64,000 nucleotides of DNA from Hymenobacter puniceus (GCF_014333525.1 NZ_JACSCX010000002.1:310001-374000); one strand, 5' to 3'; shown: positions 39,101-47,899, numbered from the stretch's first letter. Notes: generated by a model not told the origin, from the letters alone. Made by a program: numbers and translations.

Positions 39101-39385
39101 GCACAGGATTTCAACTTCATAGCCGGTGATAAGAAGAACACCTTGCAAGTAAGCTTTGATATCCAGAACGTAGGTAACCTTCTGAACAAAGAGTGGGGCC
39201 GCCAGTACACTGTGGCTAACAACGCCATTGAGCTGCTACGTCCGGAAACAACCGGTGCCAACAACGTCCGTCCTAACTTCTCGTTCCCCGCTACATTCGC
39301 CGCCAACGGCAACCGCGGTTACGACTTCGCTCCCTTTGCTTCGCGTTGGCAGGGCCAGTTGGGCGTACGCTACATCTTCAACTAA
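36197..39385 (+). CDS. Oar-like TonB-dependent receptor, first copy
   Basis: 1062 residues. Signal peptide 1-25 (ending GWSQG). A carboxypeptidase-regulatory-like beta-sandwich (about 27-115, GVITDKDGSGLPGATVIA) precedes the plug (NITIDGAVNNDVFG, ISLDAIQEIQVVVAPYDV, FTGGGVNAVTRSGSN) and a 22-strand type barrel ending QGQLGVRYIFN. These features fit the Oar-type subfamily, which works without a SusD partner; none is present nearby. Substrate unknown. The coding sequence uses GCT, GGT and CGT codons far more than neighbouring genes, which hints at high expression. ATG 36197 is set by the signal peptide. Followed by a strong terminator. Confidence 0.93.
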   Translation: MKHQRLLHLLVLLLTLLSAHTGWSQGATTSAMNGVITDKDGSGLPGATVIAIHTPTNTQYVAPTNSEGRYNIQNMRVGGPYSVRITFVGYKDANREGIFLTLGQNLRLDTNLSEATTELAGVTVTGQQSQVINAGRTGAETTISREQIQRLPTLNRSLQDFVRVSPQSNGGGSSSIGGSNNRYNNITIDGAVNNDVFGLAGSGTPGGQSGTQPISLDAIQEIQVVVAPYDVTLGNFTGGGVNAVTRSGSNDLSASIYGFGRNQDIVGKSISEPRTKAAEFYNYQTGARVGGAIVRDKVFFFANAEISRRNEPLGFVPGATDSRLDLNVINTIATTAAERYRYDVGAFGDITRRTESTKIFGRLDFNLSDDHQLTLRHNFIDAFDDNIGRTSTSLRFGSNTYKFNNSTNSTVAELNSRFGAVSNKLLLSYSRIRDTRDVPGSLFPTIEINEAGNRYTFGTERSSGFNQLDQDIVELTDNVTRAIGKHTFTLGTHNEFFKFRNLFINNGVGYYQFNSLADFTAATPRVNRLQAAYATNNNGEATFSAMQFGVYLQDQYSPVENLRLTLGARLDVPFFFDKPGFNQGVTDQFGANIRTDNVPNGQLLFAPRAGFNWDVNNDAQIQVRGGTGIFTGRVPFVWISNSFTNSGLIQGAVDARPTGTGANTVYPPVVTDPTQIPTVFTTAPYSPVRTSEINVLEKDFKLPQVWRTNLAVDFRLPGDVVATLEGIYSKTLNDIYYRNINLVEPTGRLIGPDQRPTYPAARQRNTNYTNVLLLDNTNKGYRYNGTVQLQKNFTNGLNTSAAYTYGMSKEVNSGSSSTALSNWQFNQVQFDPNNPEVGFSRNDQRHRVLLTGGYTFKYAGDKLATNISAIYEGLAGAPIAYVYGQGGRDLNNDGAFGNDLIYIPRDANDPNEISIVTSGASDTRTVAQIREQLEAFIQNDPYLRNNRGQIAERFAARTPWTHQVDIRIAQDFNFIAGDKKNTLQVSFDIQNVGNLLNKEWGRQYTVANNAIELLRPETTGANNVRPNFSFPATFAANGNRGYDFAPFASRWQGQLGVRYIFN

Positions 39386-39407
39386 GCCTCTAACTTAAGG
39401 TATCGAT

Positions 39408-39438
39408 AAACCGGCCGGAGATTTTCTTCGGCCGGTTT
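39408..39438 (+). terminator. Rho-independent terminator after the first receptor
   Basis: AAACCGGCCG pairs with CGGCCGGTTT around an 11-base loop, followed by more T. 22 bases past the stop. Confidence 0.88.
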
Positions 39439-39570
39439 TTTTGTGCCCTAATAGAAGATGCAGAGCAAATGTGACTGTGCGAAAAAACAGCGAGCCTACT
39501 GGATGTATGTTTTATTCTATATTTATTTTTAATAACATTTTAATAATGCTAAAGCTCAGCCGCCTGACGG

Positions 39571-39578
39571 TATTTTTG
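39571..39578 (+). promoter_or_regulatory. -7 box (TATTTTTG) before the second Oar-like receptor
   Basis: TAnnTTTG match 25 bases before ATG 39604; leader similar to the first copy (CACCAAT, TTTTATGAAAC). Confidence 0.45.
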
Positions 39579-39603
39579 CCAAGTTTTTCACCAATCGTTT
39601 TTT

Positions 39604-42600
39604 ATGAAACGCACCTTTTACTGCAGTTTCCTACTGCTGCTGCTACTGCTGATGGCAGCGCCGACAGCTTGGAGCCAGGGCACCACTTCGTCCGCCATGA
39701 ATGGCGTCATTACCGACAAAGATGGCGGCGGCCTGCCGGGCGCCACCGTAATTGCGGTGCATACGCCTACTAACACGCAGTATGTAGCACCCACCAACTC
39801 TGAAGGCCGCTACAATATCCAGAATATGCGCGTAGGAGGTCCCTACACATTGCGCATCACGTTTGTGGGTTATAAGGATGCCAGCCGCGAAGGCATTTTC
39901 CTGACGTTGGGCCAGAACCTGCGCCTCGATATCAACCTGAGCGAAGCCACTACCGAACTGGCTGGCGTGACCGTTACAGGCCGCGAGAATCCGGTAATTA
40001 ATGCCGGCCGCACCGGCGCTGCTACCACCGTACAGCGCGAGCAAATCGAGCGGCTACCTACTATTAGCCGCTCTTTCGACGACTTCACGCGCCTCACGCC
40101 CCAGGCTAACGGCCAGAGCTTCGGTGGCCGCAACGGTGGCTACAACAACATCACCATCGACGGCGCCATCTTCAATAACTCCTTTGGTTTGTCGCCGACG
40201 GTAGGTGGCCAGGCCAACGCCCAGCCGATTTCGCTTGATGCCATCGACCAGATTCAGGTGAGCATTGCCCCCTACGATGTGCGTCAGGGTTCCTTCACCG
40301 GGGCTGGTATCAACGCCGTAACTCGTAGCGGTACCAACAAATTCAGTGGTTCACTCTACGGCTTCTACCGTAACCAAGACTACGTAGGCAGCAAGGTGGG
40401 CGACTTTGAGCGAGACTTCCCCAACTTCAACCTGAAGAACTTCGGCTTCCGTGTAGGCGGTCCAATCATCAAGGATAAGCTGTTCTTTTTCGTGAATGCC
40501 GAACAGGAAGACCGTATCGACCCGCCAACAGGTAACTTCATCGCCAACCGCGACGGGGCACCTGCGCCTGGCGCCAACTCCACCACGTCGGCCGCTTCAG
40601 TGCGTGATTTGGACATCCTGAAAAATTTCCTGCAAACCAATTACGGCTACGATGCCGGCGCCTACGAAAACTACGACTTGCGCTCTTTCAGCCGTAAGGC
40701 CACGGCCAAGCTCGACTGGAACATCAGTGACCAGCACCGCTTCAGCATCAAGTACAACTACCTAAAGTCGTACCGTGATGTGCCGCCAAGTGGTTCGGGC
40801 GCCATCGGGCCCGCTAACATTGGCCGCTCACAGTCACAGTTCGGCTTGCCGTTCTCGTCGTCGTACTACGTTATCAACAACAACCTGAACTCGATAATTG
40901 CTGAACTAAACAGCACATTCAGTACCCGGTACGCCAACAACCTAACTGCCGGCTACTCAGCCTTCCGCGACTTCCGTGAAAGCCTGGGCGGTGGCAATTT
41001 CTCGTTGGTAGACATCGGTACGGCTACTACTCGTACGGCCGCTGGAGGTGGGGTTACGGCCGCCAACAACTACACATCGTTTGGCTACGAGCCTTTCACG
41101 GCCAACAACGTGCTTAACTCTGATGTGTACCAGATCGGCGACAACTTCACGGCCTTCCTGGGCAAGCACAACGTGACGGTTGGTACCTACAACGAATTTT
41201 ACAAGTTCACTAACGGCTTCTCGCCGAATTATTACGGCGCCTATACCTTCAACGGAATCGACGATTTTTACGCGGCGGCCCGCACCGCCTCGGCGCCGCT
41301 GGGCTACACCCGCAACGCCAATGGTGTGCCGATTGCCAACACGACCGGGACGCTAGCTTTCCCGCAACGCTACAACCTATCATACTCGGCTTTGCCTGAC
41401 GGCTCGTTTCCATTCGCTGTTACAAAGGCAGCACAGCTGGGCTTGTATATACAGGACGAGTGGAGCCCATTCGACAACCTGAAGGTTACGGCTGGTATCC
41501 GCGGCGACTTGCCCATCATTTACTCGGAAATTGCTCGCAACGAAAACGCGGCTAACCTGACCTTTCGCAACGGCGTGAAGCTGGAGACCGACAAACTGCC
41601 GGATAGAAAAGTGCTACTGTCGCCGCGCATCGGCTTCAACTGGGATGTGAAAAACGATCAGAAAACCCAGGTTCGTGGTGGTACCGGCGTTTTCACCGGT
41701 CGGATTCCGTTTGTGTGGCTGTCCAACCAGGCCGGTAACAACGGTGTGCAGTTCGGCTCATTCTCGCGCACAGGCGCCCAGGTATCAGCAGCCGGCAATT
41801 ATTTCGACCCCAATGTGGATGCTTACCGCCCCAGCGGCGCAGCGGCTAACACCCAGTACAACCTAGCTGTTACGGCCCGCGACTTCAAGTTTCCGCAGGT
41901 GTGGCGATCCAACCTTGCTGTCGACCAGGAACTGCCCGGTGGCATCATTGGAACGCTGGAGGCACTTTACACGCGTGACCTTAATGCCGTATACTTCGAA
42001 AACGTGAACCTGCCGAACGCCGTAGGCCGCGCTAATGGCCCCGACAACCGGCCCATTTTCTACACGTTTGGTACACCTAACGCCAGCGGCCTTTATACAG
42101 GTAGTGGCCTGATTCAAAACAATCGTATCTATAACGGCCAGGGCGGCGTGTCGCCTACCAACCCCATCATCACGGATGCCATCCTGATGAAAAATACCAA
42201 TAAAGGCTACTCTTATTCTGTTACTGGCCAATTGCAGAAGTCGTTTAGCAACGGCTTGTATGCCAGCGCTGCCTACACCTACACCGATTCACGTTCTGTA
42301 AACGATGGCGGCAGCATCGCCCAAACCAACTGGCGCGACCGGCCGGTATCCGGCGACCCGAATGATAACGTGCTAAGCTACTCCAACTTTCTGCAGCAGC
42401 ACCGTGTCATTGGCTCGCTTTCGTATCGCCGCGAGTACCTAGAGCATTTGGGTACTACCATTTCGGTGTTTTTTGAAGCTGCACCAGCTGGTCGTTTCTC
42501 CTACACCTACGCCGGCGACATGAACGGCGACGGCTCGGGCGGTGCCGGCAACGACCTGATGTACATTCCGCGCAACCAGAGTGAAATTGCATTGCGTGAC

Positions 42601-43104
42601 ATTACCATTCCAGCCTCGCAGGGTGGTGGCACTTACACTGCTGCGCAGCAATGGACTGACCTCAACAACTACATTGAGCAAGATAAATACCTAAGTGGGC
42701 GTCGCGGCGAATACGCCGAGCGCAACGGTGCCGTGCGTCCGTGGCAGAACCGATTGGATGTACGCCTGCTGCAGGATATCTTCACCAACCTGGGTGAGAA
42801 CAAGAATACGCTGCAGCTGAGCGTCGACGTGTTTAACTTCGGCAATCTGCTCAACCGCAACTGGGGTACCTTCCAGACAGCTAACGTTTCCAATCCGTTG
42901 TCCTTCGCCGGCTACGACCAGCAGGGCCGCCCTAATTTTACCTTTCCCTACCTCACCAACCCGAGCATTACTACACCAGCTTCGGGAACTACTCCAGCGG
43001 TTGTGGCGCCCGGTGTACCACTCACTCAAACATTCCGCAACGAAACTGGTGGTCTTGGCTCACGCTGGCAGGCACAAGTAGGTGTGCGTTATATCTTCAA
43101 CTAA
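39604..43104 (+). CDS. Oar-like TonB-dependent receptor, second copy
   Basis: 1166 residues. Signal peptide about 1-25 (AWSQG), then a regulatory-like domain almost identical to that of the preceding gene: over 101 aligned residues ending AGVTVTG I count 8 differences. The plug (NITIDGAIFNNSFG, ISLDAIDQIQVSIAPYDV, FTGAGINAVTRSGTN) and barrel follow; the end is AQVGVRYIFN. The barrel is longer and clearly diverged, with insertions in loops (for example TGSGLIQNNRIYNGQGGV). The shared N-terminus and separate barrels suggest a common periplasmic partner but different ligands. Own -7 box and terminator. Confidence 0.93.
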   Translation: MKRTFYCSFLLLLLLLMAAPTAWSQGTTSSAMNGVITDKDGGGLPGATVIAVHTPTNTQYVAPTNSEGRYNIQNMRVGGPYTLRITFVGYKDASREGIFLTLGQNLRLDINLSEATTELAGVTVTGRENPVINAGRTGAATTVQREQIERLPTISRSFDDFTRLTPQANGQSFGGRNGGYNNITIDGAIFNNSFGLSPTVGGQANAQPISLDAIDQIQVSIAPYDVRQGSFTGAGINAVTRSGTNKFSGSLYGFYRNQDYVGSKVGDFERDFPNFNLKNFGFRVGGPIIKDKLFFFVNAEQEDRIDPPTGNFIANRDGAPAPGANSTTSAASVRDLDILKNFLQTNYGYDAGAYENYDLRSFSRKATAKLDWNISDQHRFSIKYNYLKSYRDVPPSGSGAIGPANIGRSQSQFGLPFSSSYYVINNNLNSIIAELNSTFSTRYANNLTAGYSAFRDFRESLGGGNFSLVDIGTATTRTAAGGGVTAANNYTSFGYEPFTANNVLNSDVYQIGDNFTAFLGKHNVTVGTYNEFYKFTNGFSPNYYGAYTFNGIDDFYAAARTASAPLGYTRNANGVPIANTTGTLAFPQRYNLSYSALPDGSFPFAVTKAAQLGLYIQDEWSPFDNLKVTAGIRGDLPIIYSEIARNENAANLTFRNGVKLETDKLPDRKVLLSPRIGFNWDVKNDQKTQVRGGTGVFTGRIPFVWLSNQAGNNGVQFGSFSRTGAQVSAAGNYFDPNVDAYRPSGAAANTQYNLAVTARDFKFPQVWRSNLAVDQELPGGIIGTLEALYTRDLNAVYFENVNLPNAVGRANGPDNRPIFYTFGTPNASGLYTGSGLIQNNRIYNGQGGVSPTNPIITDAILMKNTNKGYSYSVTGQLQKSFSNGLYASAAYTYTDSRSVNDGGSIAQTNWRDRPVSGDPNDNVLSYSNFLQQHRVIGSLSYRREYLEHLGTTISVFFEAAPAGRFSYTYAGDMNGDGSGGAGNDLMYIPRNQSEIALRDITIPASQGGGTYTAAQQWTDLNNYIEQDKYLSGRRGEYAERNGAVRPWQNRLDVRLLQDIFTNLGENKNTLQLSVDVFNFGNLLNRNWGTFQTANVSNPLSFAGYDQQGRPNFTFPYLTNPSITTPASGTTPAVVAPGVPLTQTFRNETGGLGSRWQAQVGVRYIFN

Positions 43105-43123
43105 ACCAACTGATTATACACTG

Positions 43124-43157
43124 AAAAATGGGCTGGCACTAGTGCCAGCCCATTTTT
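43124..43157 (+). terminator. Palindromic terminator after the second receptor
   Basis: A perfect 34-base palindrome (AAAAATGGGCTGGCACT and its complement) that ends in T5, 20 bases after the stop. Confidence 0.88.
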
Positions 43158-43193
43158 ATTTACAGGAAAAGCGTTTTTTTTCGAGCAGTAACT

Positions 43194-43222
43194 TGCACAT
43201 TCCAAATCGTGCCGTACTTTTG
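43194..43222 (+). promoter_or_regulatory. Promoter of tRNA-Ala
   Basis: TTG (43194-43196), 18 bases, then TACTTTTG (43215-43222). Both boxes and spacing match the Bacteroidota consensus; the tRNA starts 38 bases later. Confidence 0.7.
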
Positions 43223-43260
43223 TCACACCAAACGCAACCGGCGGCTGGTACTTATCAAAC

Positions 43261-43334
<74 letters not shown>

Positions 43335-43345
43335 CTCCCGTTTCA

Positions 43346-43375
43346 AAAAAGCCTGACCTAATGGTCAGGCTTTTT
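43346..43375 (+). terminator. Terminator after tRNA-Ala
   Basis: A 13-base-pair stem (AAAAAGCCTGACC with GGTCAGGCTTTTT), loop TAAT, followed by GTTTTT. Confidence 0.88.
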
Positions 43376-43413
43376 GTTTTTCCGGCCTTTCGTAAGCACT
43401 GTGTCTGATACTA

Positions 43414-43455
43414 AAAAAAGACAGCCGCTCCCATGAGGAAGCGGCTGTCTTTTTT
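43414..43455 (-). terminator. Terminator of cysK
   Basis: A 16-base-pair stem (AAAAAAGACAGCCGCT with its complement), 10-base loop, with a T-run on the - strand, 14 bases past the cysK stop. Confidence 0.88.
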
Positions 43456-43468
43456 AGAGTTCGTCTGG

Positions 43469-44389
43469 CTATACAAACAGACCTTCAACCGACAGGTACC
43501 GCTCGCCGGTATCGTAGCAGAACGTGAGTACGCGGCTACCCTGCGGCATTTCGTCGAGCTTCTTGGCTATAGCCGCCAGTGAAGCGCCCGATGATACTCC
43601 CACCAGGATACCTTCTTCGCGGGCTGCACGGCGGGCCATGTCGAAGGCTTCCTGCTGCGAAATCTGGATGGTACCGTCGAGGATATCGGTATGCAGATTG
43701 TCGGGGATGAAGCCCGCACCGATACCCTGAATAGGGTGGGGGCCGGGTGCACCACCGCTGATAACAGGCGAGGCCTCGGGCTCCACGGCAAAGGTTTTCA
43801 TGTTTGGAAATAGCGGCTTCAGCACTTCCGTGACGGCCGTGATGTGACCACCAGTGCCGACGCCTGTGATATGAAAGTCGAAGCCTTCGGGGGCATCCTG
43901 CAGAATCTCCTGGGCGGTTGTTTCGGCGTGTACGCGGATGTTGGCCGGGTTGCTGAACTGCATGGGCATCCAGGCGCCGGGCGTGTCACGCACCAGCTCA
44001 TGGGCCTTCTCGATGGCGCCCTTCATACCTTTCTCGCGCGGCGTCAGCTCCAGGTTAGCACCGTAGGCAGCCATCAGGCGGCGGCGCTCAATCGACATCG
44101 ATTCGGGCATCACCAGCGTGATTTTATAGCCCTTCACGGCCGCTACCATAGCCAGGCCCACGCCAGTGTTGCCGGAAGTAGGTTCCACAATTATCGAATC
44201 GGGTGTGAGCAGACCATCCTGCTCGGCCTGCTCGATCATGCTCAGAGCAATTCGGTCTTTGATGCTGCCGCCAGGATTGGCGCGCTCCAGCTTCACCCAT
44301 ACTTCCACGTCGGGGCGGTGGGCAAACAGCTTATTGAGGCGCAGCAGCGGCGTGCGCCCGATGGTATCAAGAATGGTGTTGGCTTTCAT
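43469..44389 (-). CDS. cysK: Cysteine synthase (O-acetylserine sulfhydrylase)
   Basis: Makes L-cysteine from O-acetylserine and sulfide with pyridoxal phosphate. 306 residues, full length. The cofactor Lys44 is in [23 protein letters not shown] is the substrate loop, [11 protein letters not shown] the phosphate-binding loop, and [10 protein letters not shown] is near the end. ATG 44389 gives a standard N-terminus ([16 protein letters not shown]). It lies 78 bases downstream of cysE on the same strand, so both steps of cysteine synthesis are likely in one operon. Confidence 0.96.
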   Translation of the reverse strand: MKANTILDTIGRTPLLRLNKLFAHRPDVEVWVKLERANPGGSIKDRIALSMIEQAEQDGLLTPDSIIVEPTSGNTGVGLAMVAAVKGYKITLVMPESMSIERRRLMAAYGANLELTPREKGMKGAIEKAHELVRDTPGAWMPMQFSNPANIRVHAETTAQEILQDAPEGFDFHITGVGTGGHITAVTEVLKPLFPNMKTFAVEPEASPVISGGAPGPHPIQGIGAGFIPDNLHTDILDGTIQISQQEAFDMARRAAREEGILVGVSSGASLAAIAKKLDEMPQGSRVLTFCYDTGERYLSVEGLFV

Positions 44390-44410
44390 TGGTAAGAGGG
44401 TTGAATGGCA

Positions 44411-44469
44411 GAGTGGTGAATTGCGTGATGGTCGTCATGATGGCCAATAAATAAGCAATTCAACCACTC
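44411..44469. repeat. Imperfect inverted repeat between cysE and cysK
   Basis: GAGTGGTGAATTGC (44411-44424) pairs with 44455-44469 with one bulged base. The right arm covers the cysE stop codon. Confidence 0.5.
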
Positions 44470-45307
44470 AAATTGAAAACATGAGGTCGGCGGTGGGGTC
44501 TTCGGTGCGCGTGACGTGCAGCTGCGCCCGGTGGTATACGCGGGAGTGTGACGGAACACTTTCCGTAAGCCAGACATTGCCGCCAATGATGCTGTGGCTG
44601 CCCACGACAGTGCTGCCGCCTAAAATAGTGGCACCGGCATAAATAACTGCATGGTCTTCGATGGTAGGATGACGCTTGATGCCCTGCAGCGCCTTCGTGA
44701 CGCTGAGCGCACCCAGTGTCACGCCCTGGAAAATCTTGACGTACGCCCCAATAACGGCCGTTTCGCCGATAACGATGCCGGTGCCGTGGTCGATGCAAAA
44801 CGAAGAGCCGATGCGGGCGCCCGGATGGATGTCGATGCCGGTGTGCTGATGCGCGTACTCGCTGATCAGGCGCGGCACCCGCGGTACCTGCAACAGATAC
44901 AGCGCGTGCGCCATGCGGTGCAGCGCAATAGCGTAGAACCCAGGGTACGTCGTAATGACTTCATCGAGACCCTGAGCAGCGGGGTCGGCAGCTAAAATGG
45001 CGGCGGCGTCGCGTAGCAGCAGGTCGCGCAGGGCAGGTAGGCGGGCCATGCAGGCCGCTGCTATAGCGGCCGGCGGTTCGGGCAAGGCTACATGGGCGAG
45101 CAGAGCGGCCAGATCGTGCTGGTGTTGCGTGAGCGTAGCTGCAACGGCATCGGGGTGGCGTAGCGGCTGGCTGGCTCGCTCTGGAAACAGGACCTGCAGC
45201 AACTGATCGGTGAGTAGGCAGAATGCACCAGCAGGTAGTGCTGCTGCTGCCTGCTGGTGCGCGCGGGCCAGCGTCCGAACAAAAGGAGAGTCAGAGGAAA
45301 ATGACAT
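44468..45307 (-). CDS. cysE: Serine O-acetyltransferase
   Basis: Acetylates serine from acetyl-CoA, the first committed step of cysteine synthesis. 279 residues. The N-terminal helical domain is followed by left-handed beta-helix hexapeptide repeats with catalytic motifs GIDIHPGARIGSSFCIDHGTG and VIGETAVIGA, KRHPTIEDHAVIYAGATILGG, and GSHSIIGGNVWL. ATG 45307 (MSFSSDSPF) is preferred to in-frame upstream starts that would add a hydrophobic 44-residue extension. The C-terminal tail after the helix is short, and lacks an obvious Ile at the very end other than FSI, which is compatible with binding CysK. Confidence 0.93.
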   Translation of the reverse strand: MSFSSDSPFVRTLARAHQQAAAALPAGAFCLLTDQLLQVLFPERASQPLRHPDAVAATLTQHQHDLAALLAHVALPEPPAAIAAACMARLPALRDLLLRDAAAILAADPAAQGLDEVITTYPGFYAIALHRMAHALYLLQVPRVPRLISEYAHQHTGIDIHPGARIGSSFCIDHGTGIVIGETAVIGAYVKIFQGVTLGALSVTKALQGIKRHPTIEDHAVIYAGATILGGSTVVGSHSIIGGNVWLTESVPSHSRVYHRAQLHVTRTEDPTADLMFSI

Positions 45308-45500
45308 AGGCAGATGAGCTGGCAAGCTAGTACACTGGAGCGCCGCCGCCGCAAGGTAGCGTAACCAGGCTCTGCCCGGAAGGTTTCCAGTATAGTTCAT
45401 CATAGGCCGCAACCAGCAACCGGCTGTGCTCGTTTGCAAAAGGACTCAGTCAGTTGGCTGGCCCTGAATAGTTACTTCTCATTTTTCTGCTTTTAAAAGT

Positions 45501-45839
45501 ATGGCTGATACTTCCATTACCAAAGTCGACTCTGCCCACTCGCCAAAAGGTCCTGACGGCGAAAAATACCTGGCTTCCGGCACCCAAGTGTCGATGCGCC
45601 TCTGGGAAAATGAAGAGCCTGGCGAAGCTAAAGACCCATCTACGCGTCCATACGAGACGGTAGGCTATGTGCTGAAAGGCCGCGCCGAGCTGCATCTGGA
45701 AGGTCAGGTGGTGATACTGGAGCCCGGCAATTCCTGGGTGGTAGGCAACGGCGCTTCGCACACCTACAAAATCCTAGAAACCTTTTCGGCCATTGAAGCC
45801 ACTGCTCCTCCCGCCCAGGTGCACGGCCGCGACAAATAA
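45501..45839 (+). CDS. Small cupin-domain protein
   Basis: 112 residues with a single cupin fold: PYETVGYVLKGRAELHLEG (first motif) and LEPGNSWVVGNGASHTYKI (second motif). The first motif has Glu but lacks the two His of metal-binding cupins, and one His (SHTY) is in the second, so metal binding is uncertain. No signal peptide. Divergent from cysE and convergent with the PPIase gene. Specific role unknown. Confidence 0.82.
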   Translation: MADTSITKVDSAHSPKGPDGEKYLASGTQVSMRLWENEEPGEAKDPSTRPYETVGYVLKGRAELHLEGQVVILEPGNSWVVGNGASHTYKILETFSAIEATAPPAQVHGRDK

Positions 45840-45844
45840 GCGGT

Positions 45845-45925
45845 TAGTATACTCACAGCAAAGCCCTCAAATTACCCGTAGCAACTAGCGGCGGGCAATT
45901 TGAGGGCTTTGCTGTGAGTATGCTA
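45845..45925. terminator. Long inverted repeat, probably a bidirectional terminator
   Basis: Arms of 29 bases (45845-45873 and 45897-45925) with one mismatch and a 23-base loop. It starts six bases after the cupin stop and ends seven bases before the stop of the convergent PPIase gene. The sequence is not of the GTCAT family. Confidence 0.75.
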
Positions 45926-45931
45926 ATTTAA

Positions 45932-47899
45932 TCAGCGCACTACTTCTACTTTCACGATTTTGTCGCCGATAGCCAGTTTCGGAACCACATCAAGGCCCTG
46001 TATCACCTGCGCGAAAATCGTGTAGCGACCATCAAGATGCGGGGTGGGGCCGTGGGTGATAAACCACTGGCAGCTTTCGGTGTCTTTACCGGCTGAAGCC
46101 AGGCCCACAGCACCCTCCCCATACTGCAGGTCACCGAACTCAGAACGCAGGTTGTAGTCGGTACTGCCGGAACCGTCGCCACGGGGGCAGCCGCCCTGCG
46201 CTACAAAATTGGGTACCACCCGGTGAAACGTCTTGGCGTCATAAAATCCTTGCTCTACTAGCTGTACGAAGCTGGCCACTGACCCCGGCGCATCTTCCAC
46301 CTTCAGCTGCAGCGTAATGTCGCCTTGGCTGGTGCGCACCAGTACGCGCTGCCGGACCGGAATGCGCTGCACCACCTCCCAATCGATAGGATGAGCAGCT
46401 GCTTTAGCTACCGGCACAGGCGTAGCCGGGCGGTTCAGCAAGTAGTCGATGGTTTGCTGCAACGACTGCCAGGCTTCCAGGTCGCGGGGCAATACCAGCT
46501 TGTCGCGGGCTTCTACCACAAAGCCGGCATCGGGCAGCAGGCGCCGCAGGTTCAACTGTGGGTCGCGCAGCGCTTCGGCAGCCGTACCCATGATGGTGAC
46601 GTCGCCGCCCCGAAGTGCCCGGCGTAGCGTAAGGGCAAAAGCCGCTTGTTGAGCTTCGGGGAAAGACGACAGCCGCCGGATGGCAACGAGTGCCTCCATT
46701 CCATAGGACCCCACCACCAGCAGCTGGCCGGCAGCAAACGTTGCCTGTTCCACAAACTCGTAAGCGGCTGGGTCTTCGGATAATGCTTTTAGCAGAAACC
46801 CTTTCTCATACGGGTTCGTGGCTGTTGCAAACCGCTGCTGAATAGCCGTACGAATGGCTCCTTGCTCGGGGCCGCCCAATTTCAGGGCTACAGCCAGCAG
46901 TGTAGCCCGCACCCGCCAATCTGTGATTTTGGCAGCTTTCTCCAAGAACTGGCGGCCTGGTTCTCCGCTGGCATGAGCCAAGAAAAACTCAGCTGCCGTA
47001 ACAGCTACTTGGCTGTTGGCATGTGTGAGGGCGTCCCAGGCGGTTTCCTTCACCGGAGCATACATCGTGGCATTCATAGCCCGCAATGCGCTTACCCGTA
47101 CCCGGTAATCAACATCCTGCCGCACCAGCCCGATCAGCGTAGGCGCAATGGTGGGACTTTTGACTTTGCCCAAGGCACTGGCTGCCGCTGCCCGCACGAC
47201 CGGGTCTGGGTCGGCTACGGCAGCCGTGAGGGGGGCTTGGTAAGGTGTTAGGTCGAGGCGGGGCGTGCGGGCCAGCGCAAAGGCCGCGCCCTGCCGGGCT
47301 GCCAGCGGCTGCCGTGGCTGCAGCAGTGCCACTGCCCGCGCCACGGCCGCTTCTGAGGTCAGCCCCCGCAAGCCTGCCCGCATCAAGCCCCAGGCCTGGC
47401 CAGCGGAGAAACTGGTATCGGAGGTGGCAACGTTGCGCCATAGTAGCCGCAATGAATTGCGCGTCACGCAACGCCCAAGTGCTTCAAACAAGTAGCGCCG
47501 CTGCACTGCGCTGCCTGCATTCAGGATCTGTGCTGCCAATGGTTCTGCAGCGGTGCTGTCAGCCGTCTGGCCCAGCGCATAGGCTGCTGCCCGTCGGGTT
47601 GCTGCGTCCGGATCCTGCAAAAGTGGCAGCAGGGCAGTAGTGGCCTGCTTATCCTGTACTGAAGCCAACGCTAAAGCAGCTGCTTTCCGGTAGTGGGCCT
47701 CGGCATTGGCAAGATAGGGTAGCAGTGCGGCAGTGTTGCGCTCGTCCTGAGCAGTGGCTATCTGGCGAAATGTAGCATCAGCAAATCGGTTGGGCAATGA
47801 TGTAGTGGTTTGGCGGGGTATGGCAGGCGCGCAGGCGCTGAGCAAGTATGCGGCAACAACTAGGCGCAGGCCGGCACGCGAGGAGAGAAGGTGGATCAT
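45932..47899 (-). CDS. HEAT-repeat lipoprotein with C-terminal cyclophilin-type PPIase
   Basis: 655 residues. Signal ending LLSAC (lipobox). Residues about 40-320 contain HEAT-like helical repeats (for example DPDAATRRAAAYALGQ, DPDPVVRAAAASALGK, DVDYRVRVSALRAMNA). Residues about 500-655 are a cyclophilin domain: TSQGDITLQL, FHRVVPNFVAQGGCPRGDGSGS, and SCQWFITHGPTPHLDGRYTIFAQVI. The catalytic Arg (FHRV) and the Q-G-G motif are present; the usual Phe/Trp positions are partly conserved. It probably folds or scaffolds envelope proteins in the periplasm, with HEAT repeats holding clients. The fusion is known in Bacteroidota but its client is not. Confidence 0.88.
   Translation of the reverse strand: MIHLLSSRAGLRLVVAAYLLSACAPAIPRQTTTSLPNRFADATFRQIATAQDERNTAALLPYLANAEAHYRKAAALALASVQDKQATTALLPLLQDPDAATRRAAAYALGQTADSTAAEPLAAQILNAGSAVQRRYLFEALGRCVTRNSLRLLWRNVATSDTSFSAGQAWGLMRAGLRGLTSEAAVARAVALLQPRQPLAARQGAAFALARTPRLDLTPYQAPLTAAVADPDPVVRAAAASALGKVKSPTIAPTLIGLVRQDVDYRVRVSALRAMNATMYAPVKETAWDALTHANSQVAVTAAEFFLAHASGEPGRQFLEKAAKITDWRVRATLLAVALKLGGPEQGAIRTAIQQRFATATNPYEKGFLLKALSEDPAAYEFVEQATFAAGQLLVVGSYGMEALVAIRRLSSFPEAQQAAFALTLRRALRGGDVTIMGTAAEALRDPQLNLRRLLPDAGFVVEARDKLVLPRDLEAWQSLQQTIDYLLNRPATPVPVAKAAAHPIDWEVVQRIPVRQRVLVRTSQGDITLQLKVEDAPGSVASFVQLVEQGFYDAKTFHRVVPNFVAQGGCPRGDGSGSTDYNLRSEFGDLQYGEGAVGLASAGKDTESCQWFITHGPTPHLDGRYTIFAQVIQGLDVVPKLAIGDKIVKVEVVR

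Noticed and set aside
36197..43104. The two receptors considered as SusC of a polysaccharide utilisation locus
   Set aside because: No SusD, glycoside hydrolase or sensor gene is nearby, and the N-terminal and plug motifs fit the Oar type better.
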